DNA from: Dehalococcoidia bacterium | Lineage (GTDB): Bacteria; Chloroflexota; Dehalococcoidia; GIF9; AB-539-J10 | Assembly: GCA_030669525.1 (NCBI GenBank) | Contig: DAOVDO010000004.1 | Span: 1-15,685, forward strand | Length of the DNA: 15,685 bases | Direction: 5' to 3' | Shown: positions 8,695 to 15,168 of the stretch, one piece after another | How positions within the stretch are numbered: the first letter of the stretch is position 1 | Layout of the letters: every line of letters begins with the position of its first letter | The notes under the pieces: model-generated | The model's input: the letters and a program-made list of their open reading frames with translations, nothing else | What the model was told of the DNA's origin: nothing | Databases searched by the model: none | Made by a program: the position numbers and the translations under genes

Positions 8695-10863
8695 ATGAAT
8701 ATAGGTTCGCTTCTGGCAAAGGCAGGAGAATATTTATCTGATGATGAGGTTGAAATGATTAAGGCAGCTTGCGAGCTTGCTTCGCAAGCACATCAGGGAC
8801 AGGTGCGCAAGTCTGGGGAGCCTTATCTAGAGCATCCTTTGCAGGTGGCTATGACCCTGGCTGACCTGCACCTCGACGCTGATACTTTAGCTGCTGCCCT
8901 GCTCCATGACGTTCCTGAAGATTGTGATATATCACTGGATAGAATTGAGACCAACTTCGGGGCAGAGGTAAGTAAATTAGTGGATGGTGTTACTAAGCTG
9001 AAAGAGCTTACCAGGAAAACTGGAAGAGGTGAAATCAAATCGAAGCTTCAAACTGAGAACTTACGTAAGATGCTTGTGGCTACGGCGGAAGACTTGCGGG
9101 TGGTTCTTATCAAATTGGCTGATAGATTACATAATATGAGTACACTAGGGGTCTTGCCGCCCAAGAGACGTCGGGAGATTGCCCAAGAGACTTTAGAGAT
9201 TTATGCCCCACTGGCGCACCGTCTGGGGATGAGGAGAGTGAAATGGCAGTTGGAAGATCTGGCATTTCGCTATCTGGAGCCGCAGCAATATCATCAGATT
9301 TCTCGTTTGGTTGCTGGGAAAAGAGTAGAGCGGGAGAGATTTATAAAAGAGGTAAGCCAGATGCTAAGTAAGGAATTAGCGGAAGCTGGTATAGGAGCTG
9401 AGGTTTTCGGCAGGCCGAAACATATTTACAGCACCTATCAAAAGGTAGGCAGGTACGTTGCTCAGGGCAAGGAATTCAGCGACATCCATGACCTTTTTGC
9501 CTTGCGTGTGTTGGTGAACACGGTCGCAGATTGTTATCAGGCTTTAGGAGCGATTCACAATTTATGGCGTCCTATAACTGAGGAGTTTAACGATTTTATT
9601 GCTAACCCTAAAGATAATGGCTATCAATCCTTACACACCACTGTGATGTGCCGGGGCATAACTCCACTGGAAATACAAATCCGGACCTATGACATGCATC
9701 GAGTTGCTAAGTATGGGGTAGCTGCGCACTGGCTTTATAAGGAGGGTGGAAAGGGGGATATGCCTTTTAACAATCAAACATCCTGGCTACAGGGGATCAG
9801 CGAGTTGCGGGAGGAATTTGATAGTGAAGAGTTTGTGGAGTCTATTAAAACTGATGTCCTCACGGATAGTGTATTCGTCTATACGCCCAAGGGTGAGATA
9901 AAAGATCTGCCTAAGGGGGCAACTCCCCTGGATTTCGCCTTCCGTATTCACACAGATCTTGGTTATCGTTGCATTGGAGCGAAAGTCAACGGACGGTTGG
10001 TGCCGTTAAGTCATGTGCTTAATAATGGTGATGTCGTGGAGATTATTGCTGCCAAAACAGAGAGAGGCCCGAGTCTGGATTGGCTTAATCCCATGCTTGG
10101 CTATGTTAAAACAACTCATTCTCGAGGGAAAATCAGGCAATGGTTCAACAGGCAGGAGCGAGGTCAGAGTATAGAGACTGGCAAGCAGCTTTTAGAAAGA
10201 GAATTCAGGCGGTTAGGTATTAGTCTACCGAGTGCTGACAAGATAGCCCATCAGTTTAACTATAATAACGTCGATGATTTTTTTATCGCTCTTGGCCGAG
10301 GTGGCATTAGCACTTCTCAGGTGGTGCTTAAGCTAAGCACGGATTTGGAGCCCCTTGGCGAGGCTATTGAAGTCTCGCCGGGGCGAAAGGTTAGCCCTGC
10401 AAGTATCAAGGTATTGGGTGTTGGAGACCTGTTTACTCGTCTGGCAAATTGTTGCCATCCATTGCCGGGAGAAGAGATTATTGGGTATATTACTCAGGGA
10501 CGTGGTATCACTGTGCATCGCAGGGATTGCCCCAATATTATCAATGAGGTAGAAAAGGAGAGACTGATCAATGTGAGCTGGGGCGATGTAGGCCAAGTTT
10601 ATCCTGTGGCTATAGAGATTGAGGTTTGGGATAGAGTTGGCTTAGTTCGGGATATTAGTGCTATCATAGCTGGGGAAGAGGTGGGTATTACCAATGTTAA
10701 TATGGCCGATCATCATGGAGATAGCACTGCCTTATTGTGCGTTACTCTGGAGATTAAAAACACGGCCCAGTTAAGCAGATTAATGTCTAGAATTCGCTCA
10801 TTATGGAATGTGATAAGTGTAATAAGGAAAGGAGAAACGAGTGCCAAGCAGCAAATCAGTTAA
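8695..10863 (+). CDS. rel: Bifunctional (p)ppGpp synthetase/hydrolase, Rel/SpoT family
   Basis: Makes and degrades the stringent-response alarmone (p)ppGpp. The 722-residue protein has an HD hydrolase domain with its metal/catalytic residues present (H47, H71, D72, E75, D76, D143), so hydrolase activity is expected; a synthetase domain (about 230-345, with RPKHIYSTY, DNGYQSLHTT and LEIQIRT); a TGS domain (about 392-453, VYTPKGEI...); a conserved Cys segment (LANCCHPLPGEE to HRRDCPN); and a C-terminal ACT domain. The frame is open 27 codons upstream to 8614, but the family N-terminus (NIGSLLAKAGEYLS) begins at ATG 8695 and promoter-like hexamers lie in the upstream part. No Shine-Dalgarno is visible. 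The 3' end overlaps the rpsT start by 23 bp, so these are co-transcribed. Confidence 0.95.
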   Translation: MNIGSLLAKAGEYLSDDEVEMIKAACELASQAHQGQVRKSGEPYLEHPLQVAMTLADLHLDADTLAAALLHDVPEDCDISLDRIETNFGAEVSKLVDGVTKLKELTRKTGRGEIKSKLQTENLRKMLVATAEDLRVVLIKLADRLHNMSTLGVLPPKRRREIAQETLEIYAPLAHRLGMRRVKWQLEDLAFRYLEPQQYHQISRLVAGKRVERERFIKEVSQMLSKELAEAGIGAEVFGRPKHIYSTYQKVGRYVAQGKEFSDIHDLFALRVLVNTVADCYQALGAIHNLWRPITEEFNDFIANPKDNGYQSLHTTVMCRGITPLEIQIRTYDMHRVAKYGVAAHWLYKEGGKGDMPFNNQTSWLQGISELREEFDSEEFVESIKTDVLTDSVFVYTPKGEIKDLPKGATPLDFAFRIHTDLGYRCIGAKVNGRLVPLSHVLNNGDVVEIIAAKTERGPSLDWLNPMLGYVKTTHSRGKIRQWFNRQERGQSIETGKQLLEREFRRLGISLPSADKIAHQFNYNNVDDFFIALGRGGISTSQVVLKLSTDLEPLGEAIEVSPGRKVSPASIKVLGVGDLFTRLANCCHPLPGEEIIGYITQGRGITVHRRDCPNIINEVEKERLINVSWGDVGQVYPVAIEIEVWDRVGLVRDISAIIAGEEVGITNVNMADHHGDSTALLCVTLEIKNTAQLSRLMSRIRSLWNVISVIRKGETSAKQQIS

Positions 10864-11167
10864 CAAAGCAGTTCGAGCGGCGGAGAGAAAGCGGCTGCGG
10901 AATCGCCTGGTGCGAAGCAAAACAGGAACCAGTATAAGTAAAGTGAGTGGTCTTATTGATGCAGGGGAACTGGAACTGGCGAAGCAGGAAGTGAGAAAGG
11001 TTATAAGCAACGTAGATAAAGCCGTGAGCAAGGGAGTGATTCATCGGAATAAAGGCGCCAATATCAAGTCCCAATTGGCGAAGAAGTTAAACACTGGCAC
11101 TGGGGTGAGCCAAGGTGTTGAATACAGCGAGGGAGAGGCGGAGCAAACTCAAGTAACAGGAGGTTAA
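10841..11167 (+). CDS. rpsT: 30S ribosomal protein S20 (GTG start)
   Basis: Binds 16S rRNA and helps assemble the 30S subunit. The first 85 or so of 108 residues match S20: basic N-terminal helix with AERKRLRNR, the DAGELELAKQEVRKVIS centre, and the conserved KGVIHRNKGANIKSQLAKKLN end. S20 usually stops about here; this one carries a tail of about 20 further residues rich in Gly, Glu, Gln and Thr (ending QTQVTGG), which is acidic and probably disordered. The start is GTG with AAAGGAG (10828-10834) 6 nt ahead. The gene begins inside the end of rel and its stop TAA shares one base with the ATG of lexA, so translation of the three is probably coupled. Confidence 0.93.
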   Translation: MPSSKSVNKAVRAAERKRLRNRLVRSKTGTSISKVSGLIDAGELELAKQEVRKVISNVDKAVSKGVIHRNKGANIKSQLAKKLNTGTGVSQGVEYSEGEAEQTQVTGG

Positions 11168-11169
11168 TG
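11158..11169 (+). promoter_or_regulatory. Coupled ribosome binding site for lexA
   Basis: AGGAGG (11158-11163) lies within the last rpsT codons, and TAATG merges the rpsT stop with the lexA start. This is a standard translational-coupling arrangement; no separate promoter or palindromic SOS operator is evident in the 100 bp upstream. Confidence 0.7.
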
Positions 11170-11817
11170 GTCTTGGCTGATAGAACGCTTTCTTTGAAGC
11201 AGAAGCGAATTATTTGCTGTATACGTGAACATTTTAGGGATAAGGGTTACCCGCCCAGCGTTAGAGACATTGCTAAGGGGTGCCAGATAAGCTCCACTTC
11301 AGTGGTAGCTTATAATCTGGATAAGTTGGAAGTGGCAGGGTATATCCGCCGTCACAGTGATATTTCGCGGGGTATTGAGCTTCTGGGTAGGTCTCGAAAT
11401 GGTCGAGAGCTTGTTTATGTTCCTATAGTAGGGACTATAGCTGCCGGTGAACCTATCCCGGTGCCTGCTTCAGATGCGGGGAATATTATTTCTACCGAAG
11501 GTTTAGAGGTGAGCGAGGAGTTAGCACGGGGCGGACGCAATATTTACGCTCTTCGGGTGAAAGGTGACTCTATGGTAGATGCTTTAATAAAGGATGGAGA
11601 CATCGTTTTAATGGATTATGTAACCAGCGCTGGAGAGGGGGAGATGGTGGCAGTTTGGCTTAAAAAGGAACAGGAAGTCACACTCAAGAAATTTTTTACC
11701 GAGCCAGATCATATTCGCCTGGAGCCAGCAAATCGTCTGATGGAACCTATCTACACTAGTCCAGATAATGTTGAGATTCAGGGTAGAGTCGTAGCTGTTA
11801 TCAGGCATATAACATAG
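11167..11817 (+). CDS. lexA: SOS repressor LexA
   Basis: Represses DNA-damage genes until RecA* triggers self-cleavage. The 216-residue protein has the N-terminal winged helix (about 1-72, with YPPSVRDIA and SSTSVVAYNLDKLE as recognition helix) and the S24 peptidase domain. The cleavage bond is A93-G94 in TIAAGEPIPV, the nucleophile is S135 in KGDSM, and the general base is K174 in EVTLKKF; all are intact, so autocleavage is expected. The recognition-helix stretch (SSTSVVAYNL) differs from the Bacillus/E. coli types, so its operator sequence cannot be read off from those. It is third in rel-rpsT-lexA with overlapping ends. I found no obvious SOS palindrome in this window near lexA, so autoregulation would have to act at the rel promoter or elsewhere. 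Confidence 0.95.
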   Translation: MVLADRTLSLKQKRIICCIREHFRDKGYPPSVRDIAKGCQISSTSVVAYNLDKLEVAGYIRRHSDISRGIELLGRSRNGRELVYVPIVGTIAAGEPIPVPASDAGNIISTEGLEVSEELARGGRNIYALRVKGDSMVDALIKDGDIVLMDYVTSAGEGEMVAVWLKKEQEVTLKKFFTEPDHIRLEPANRLMEPIYTSPDNVEIQGRVVAVIRHIT

Positions 11818-11828
11818 GCTATAAAAGG

Positions 11829-12398
11829 ATGCTGTATCAATTCCAGTCGATAGGGAAAGCCCTTTTTACTCAAGGGCTTGTTTCTACCTGTAGTGGCAAT
11901 CTCAGTATAAGGATTGGGGAATATCTATGCATTACACATCGTGGCAGCACGTTGGGCTCTCTGGGCAAAGCAGATTTAGTGGAGACTGGCATTAAGAGGA
12001 ATGATAGAGCTACACCCTTGGCTTCAACTGAGTTGCCTGTCCATCGGTCGATTTATGAGAACACGCCAGCGCTAGCTGTTGTTCACGCTCATCCAACGTA
12101 TGCTGTAGCCCTGTCATTTACAGAAGAAGAGATCATACCTTGTGACATGGAAGGCCGGGCAGTGTTGCCCAAAGTGCCAATACTGGGCAAAGGAATGACA
12201 ATAAACACCGGGGATCTAGCTGAAGAGATAGCCGACGAGGTAAAGAAATATAAAGTGGTTTTAATACGTGGTCATGGCAGCTTTGCTGCCAGTCAGCTAT
12301 TGGAGGAAGCTTACTATTATACCACTGTTCTGGAGCAGAGTTGTCGACTTCTCTATTTGGTGAAAGCTTTAGGTGTAAATCCTTACGCAGATATCTAG
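11829..12398 (+). CDS. Class II aldolase/adducin family protein (fuculose-phosphate aldolase-like)
   Basis: Zinc-dependent aldolase fold that splits or joins sugar phosphates through dihydroxyacetone phosphate or lactaldehyde-type substrates. The 189-residue product has SGNLS (22-26) for phosphate binding, E68 in STELP as catalytic acid/base, and the zinc ligands H86 and H88 (VHAHPT) and H149 (RGHGSF), all in the order and spacing of fuculose-1-phosphate aldolase. The substrate cannot be read from these residues: fuculose-, ribulose- or methylthioribulose-type phosphates are all possible. It starts 11 bp after lexA; AAAAGG directly abuts the ATG, too close for a good Shine-Dalgarno, so it probably rides on the upstream operon. 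It converges on ilvE with 10 bp between stops. No other sugar-pathway gene is nearby. Confidence 0.85.
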   Translation: MLYQFQSIGKALFTQGLVSTCSGNLSIRIGEYLCITHRGSTLGSLGKADLVETGIKRNDRATPLASTELPVHRSIYENTPALAVVHAHPTYAVALSFTEEEIIPCDMEGRAVLPKVPILGKGMTINTGDLAEEIADEVKKYKVVLIRGHGSFAASQLLEEAYYYTTVLEQSCRLLYLVKALGVNPYADI

Positions 12399-12408
12399 TC
12401 TTCGGAGG

Positions 12409-13341
12409 TTACGTTTTATCTGGCTTGGGAGAGACCAGGGTATACCAGTCAGAGTATTTAGGATTCCTGCCCAATATTACTGATTTGAACAGTCTTTGCA
12501 GTTCCGTGGTTATTTTACCAATCTCACCAGCACCAACCGGACGATGATCAACCTCTACAATCGGAGCTATATGGGTAGCAGTGCCGGTGAAAAAGCACTC
12601 ATCAGCCAGGTAGAGTTCACTTCTATCCACTACTCTCTCGGTAGTGTTTATGCCTAGCTCATTTTTAGCTAGTTTTATTACCGTGTCTCGGGTAATTCCC
12701 ATAAGGATATTGTCGGAGGAAGAGGGGGTGACTAAATTCCCATTGATGACCAGGAAGATATTCTCTCCACTACCCTCGGAGACATGCCCATCTTGAGTGA
12801 GCAATACTGCTTCATCAAAGCCATGTTCCCAGGCCTCAGTTTTAGCCAGTGAGCTATTAACATAGGCGCCACATATCTTACCTCGTGCTGGGATCATAGT
12901 GTCGTGGACACGGCGCCATGATGAAGTGCAACAACGGATACCTTTATTAGTACCGAGGTAAGGTGGCAGGGTGGTTGCAACGATAAAAAAGTCGTCCTCC
13001 AGGTTATGGAGACGAACGCCGATGTCTTCGGAGCCTTTATAGGCTAGTGGCCGAATATATATGTCCTCTTTATAGCCGCTTTTTACGACAAGTGTGGTGG
13101 TCAATTGACATAATTCACTTACAGAGTAAGGGAGGCTGATTCTCAAGATACGGCAGCCGTTAAGCATACGTTCGTAATGCTTCTCCATTCTGAACAGGCA
13201 GAAATTTTCTTCTTCGCTATCCCAGTTGCCCCGGATACCGTCAAAGCAGGCGGTACCATAATGAAGAGCGTGAGTTAAAATACCAATTTTGGCTTCAGCC
13301 AGTGGCATGAATCGCTTATTGAAAAAGGCATAGGGTGGCAT
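12409..13341 (-). CDS. ilvE: Branched-chain amino acid aminotransferase
   Basis: PLP enzyme (fold type IV) that exchanges amino groups between glutamate and the 2-oxo acids of Leu, Ile and Val. The 310-residue product is of usual length. It shows the N-terminal HALHYGTACFDGIRG block, the PLP lysine K155 in RGKICGAYVNSSLAK, and the EGSGENIFLV and GITRDTVIKLA segments typical of BCATs; the YVNSSLAKTEA run favours ilvE over D-amino-acid transaminase or aminodeoxychorismate lyase. ATG at 13341 is preceded at 4 nt by AAGGAGG (13352-13346), a strong ribosome binding site. It stands alone on its strand, between the converging aldolase and the diverging AsnB-like gene. No terminator is visible in the 10-bp gap to the aldolase. 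Confidence 0.93.
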   Translation of the reverse strand: MPPYAFFNKRFMPLAEAKIGILTHALHYGTACFDGIRGNWDSEEENFCLFRMEKHYERMLNGCRILRISLPYSVSELCQLTTTLVVKSGYKEDIYIRPLAYKGSEDIGVRLHNLEDDFFIVATTLPPYLGTNKGIRCCTSSWRRVHDTMIPARGKICGAYVNSSLAKTEAWEHGFDEAVLLTQDGHVSEGSGENIFLVINGNLVTPSSSDNILMGITRDTVIKLAKNELGINTTERVVDRSELYLADECFFTGTATHIAPIVEVDHRPVGAGEIGKITTELQRLFKSVILGRNPKYSDWYTLVSPKPDKT

Positions 13342-13454
13342 CTTTCCTCCTTGTGTTGGTGGATAATTCCAGGCAATTATACTTTGTGCCTTGAACTAAA
13401 AACAAGCCTTAAGGTGCTTTCCCTTTCTTAGCAGCCATCAGACCAACGATAACG

Positions 13455-13463
13455 TGCTAAAAT
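13455..13463 (+). promoter_or_regulatory. Extended -10 promoter candidate for the AsnB-like gene
   Basis: TG-C-TAAAAT (TGn plus a 5-of-6 -10 at 13458-13463), with no good -35. The transcript would start near 13470, about 20 nt before the GTG at 13490. Confidence 0.4.
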
Positions 13464-13489
13464 GAACTGCTGGGGGCCAATAATTTACT

Positions 13490-14428
13490 GTGGACATCTG
13501 TGAGCAAATAAGAGACAAACTTAAAGAAGCAACTGACAGGAACAGGGCTGATGCTATGCTACTATCAGGAGGGCTTGACACAAGCATTTTAGCCTACATT
13601 GCCAGGCCAACGATAGCCTTCACGGCAGCCTTGAAAAATTCCCGGGCACTCGACCTTGTCTACTCAGAAAGGGTATCGTGCCTCCTGGGAATAAAGCATG
13701 AGAAAATGGAGTTCAGCGTGGATGAGGCGCTAAATGCTCTGCCAGAGGTAATAAGGATATTGAAAACCTTCAACCTAGCTTTGCCTAACGACCTGTCCAT
13801 ATATTTCGTTGTTAAACTTGCCAGAGAGAACAACATTAGCTCGATTATGACAGGTGATGGTAGTGATGAGCTTTTCGCGGGTTACTCTTACATGGCAGGA
13901 CTTCTGCCCGAAGCTCTAGGAAGATATATAAAGAGACTTTCAAAAAGCTGGCATTTCTCGGCCAACGATATTGGTAAAGCTCTTGGTGTTGATGTGAAGC
14001 AGCCTTTCCTTGATAAAGATTTCGTTCGTTTTGCTCTGGGAGTAAGTCCGGGGCTCAAAGTCAAGGAGGGCATCGGTAAATACATCCTGAGGAAGAGCTT
14101 TGAGGACTTAATCCCACAGGAAATAATCTGGAGGGAAAAAGAACCAATAGAGCGTGGTTCTGGCTCCAGCAGGCTTCATAAATTAATAGCGAATATGGTC
14201 TCCGATGAAGAGTTCCAGTCAACAAGGGAGGAAACAGGCATCAGATTCCTGAATAAAGAACATTATTTTTATTACCGTATCTATAGGGAAGTTGTAGGAG
14301 AGATACCTGAGGCAAGGAGCTGCGAGAAAGCTTGCCCTTGCTGTGGAGCGCAGCTAAATAAATCATATTGCCGAACTTGCGGTTTTTCACGACCACTAGA
14401 GGGAATTGCTTCGCTTCGCTCGCAATGA
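13490..14428 (+). CDS. AsnB-like ATP-pyrophosphatase domain protein with C-terminal zinc ribbon
   Basis: Protein of 312 residues resembling only the synthetase half of asparagine synthetase B. It has the PP-loop SGGLDTS (26-32), which binds ATP pyrophosphate, the GDGSDELFAGY block (122-132) and the QPFLDKDFVRFAL block (171-182) followed by KYILRKSFEDLIP. There is no N-terminal glutaminase domain (no Cys-1 start), so it would need free ammonia, a partner, or a different nucleophile. The C-terminus adds a zinc ribbon: C282-x-x-C285 and C294-x-x-C297. The last eight residues and stop codon come from the dispersed repeat at 14405-14430. GTG start; GGGGG lies 14 nt upstream, a poor ribosome binding site. 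Real substrate unknown: it may adenylate a carboxylate for amidation, and the neighbour cobU does not by itself show a cobalamin role. Confidence 0.75.
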   Translation: MDICEQIRDKLKEATDRNRADAMLLSGGLDTSILAYIARPTIAFTAALKNSRALDLVYSERVSCLLGIKHEKMEFSVDEALNALPEVIRILKTFNLALPNDLSIYFVVKLARENNISSIMTGDGSDELFAGYSYMAGLLPEALGRYIKRLSKSWHFSANDIGKALGVDVKQPFLDKDFVRFALGVSPGLKVKEGIGKYILRKSFEDLIPQEIIWREKEPIERGSGSSRLHKLIANMVSDEEFQSTREETGIRFLNKEHYFYYRIYREVVGEIPEARSCEKACPCCGAQLNKSYCRTCGFSRPLEGIASLRSQ

Positions 14429-14430
14429 CA
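14405..14430 (+). repeat. Dispersed 26-bp repeat, copy A (end of the AsnB-like gene)
   Basis: ATTGCTTCGCTTCGCTCGCAATGACA; the ends ATTGC and GCAAT are inverted repeats. It matches copy B (14698-14723) at 25 of 26 positions in the same orientation. Read in the gene's frame it supplies the final residues IASLRSQ and the TGA stop. A second GCAATGAC at 14446-14453 may be a remnant of the same kind of element. Confidence 0.8.
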
Positions 14431-14437
14431 AGGAGTG

Positions 14438-14479
14438 AAGGGCTGGCAATGACGGGTGGAGGACTAGCCCTTTATCTTT
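14438..14479 (+). terminator. Possible Rho-independent terminator between the AsnB-like gene and cobU
   Basis: AAGGGCTGG (14438-14446) can pair with CTAGCCCTT (14464-14472), including one G-U pair, leaving a 17-nt loop, and is followed by the T-rich TTATCTTT. It lies just after the AsnB-like stop and overlaps the last codons of cobU. The tail is interrupted by A and C, so strength is uncertain. Confidence 0.4.
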
Positions 14480-15087
14480 AGTGGAATTCCAGCAGCTATG
14501 AAGTAAACATCAGTAGCGCGCTGGGCCAGAAACTGATTGGCGTTGCCGAGCGAGTCTCGGTAAACTCGCCCCAGCTTGTTCTCCGGTACCAGGCCCAAGC
14601 CTACCTCATTAGAAACTGCAATAAAAGTGCCTTTATATTTATCAATAAAATCAATTAACTGTTCCAGCTCAGTCATGACCTGAATTTCTGCCTCAGAGAT
14701 TGCTTCGCTGCGCTCGCAATGACAGGAAGGGGATGCCTTAAGGCTACAAAGATAATTATCCTCCACTTGCCCTTCGCTAGACCCGAAGTCGAGAGGTTTC
14801 AGAATAACGTTGGAGACGAGTAAAGTCAGACAGTCGAGAAGCACGACTTCAGCATCTCCGCTCTCTCTTTGTAAACTCTGCCCCACATTAACGCTGATTT
14901 CCAGAGTCCGCCAGCTTTTAGGGCGGCTCCTCTTATGCGCTTCGATCCGCAGAGTCATTTCCTCATCAAGCGGTGCTCCAGTAGCCACAAAGAGCACTTT
15001 CTCCCCGAGACTTTCTGCTAAGCCTTGGGCAAATTTGCTTTTGCCACTACGAGCACCGCCCAGAATGAGAATGAATTTATTAGCCAT
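14464..15087 (-). CDS. cobU: Adenosylcobinamide kinase / adenosylcobinamide-phosphate guanylyltransferase, with in-frame repeat insert
   Basis: Phosphorylates adenosylcobinamide and then attaches GMP, activating it for lower-ligand attachment by CobS. The product has 207 residues where about 175-190 is usual. It shows the P-loop GGARSGKS (10-17), the guanylylated-histidine region RIEAHKRSRPKSWRTLE (H51), DCLTLLVSN (85-93), and SNEVGLGLVPEN (159-170) with the usual end. The extra length lies between residues about 98 and 135, and residues 121-131 (SCHCERSEAIS) are encoded by the repeat copy B. The insert falls between the VSN and VSNEVG strands, likely a surface loop, so activity may survive. 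Start ATG has AAGG 7 nt ahead. Downstream of cobS on the same strand with an 81-bp gap. Confidence 0.93.
   Translation of the reverse strand: MANKFILILGGARSGKSKFAQGLAESLGEKVLFVATGAPLDEEMTLRIEAHKRSRPKSWRTLEISVNVGQSLQRESGDAEVVLLDCLTLLVSNVILKPLDFGSSEGQVEDNYLCSLKASPSCHCERSEAISEAEIQVMTELEQLIDFIDKYKGTFIAVSNEVGLGLVPENKLGRVYRDSLGNANQFLAQRATDVYFIAAGIPLKIKG
14698..14723 (+). repeat. Dispersed 26-bp repeat, copy B (inside cobU)
   Basis: ATTGCTTCGCTGCGCTCGCAATGACA, one base different from copy A. The minus strand reads in cobU frame without a stop as CHCERSEAI, a peptide I recall seeing many times in annotated proteins of unrelated bacteria as the mark of this kind of mobile palindromic repeat. The frame is kept open, similar in principle to the palindromic elements inside Rickettsia genes. 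Confidence 0.8.
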
Positions 15088-15132
15088 GATATTACCTTAT
15101 CGTATGCTCTGTTTCAGCCAGGATGGTTCTCT

Positions 15133-15152
15133 CAACGAAAAATTTTACGTTG
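15133..15152. repeat. AT-rich inverted repeat between cobS and cobU
   Basis: CAACGAAAAATTTTACGTTG pairs along its whole length with a single A-A mismatch. On the + strand it is followed by TTTTT, but no + strand gene ends here; for the cob genes on the - strand it has no T-run downstream. It may be a bidirectional hairpin or a protein-binding site. Confidence 0.4.
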
Positions 15153-15168
15153 TTTTTAAGCTGGGTTT

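Noticed and set aside
13342..13489. tRNA or small RNA gene between ilvE and the AsnB-like gene
   Set aside because: No cloverleaf-compatible arms or GTTCRANYC T-loop were seen; only promoter-like hexamers and the ilvE ribosome binding site.
14401..14727. The two repeats as part of a CRISPR array
   Set aside because: Only two copies, about 290 bp apart, each overlapping a protein-coding gene; no regular spacing and no cas gene.
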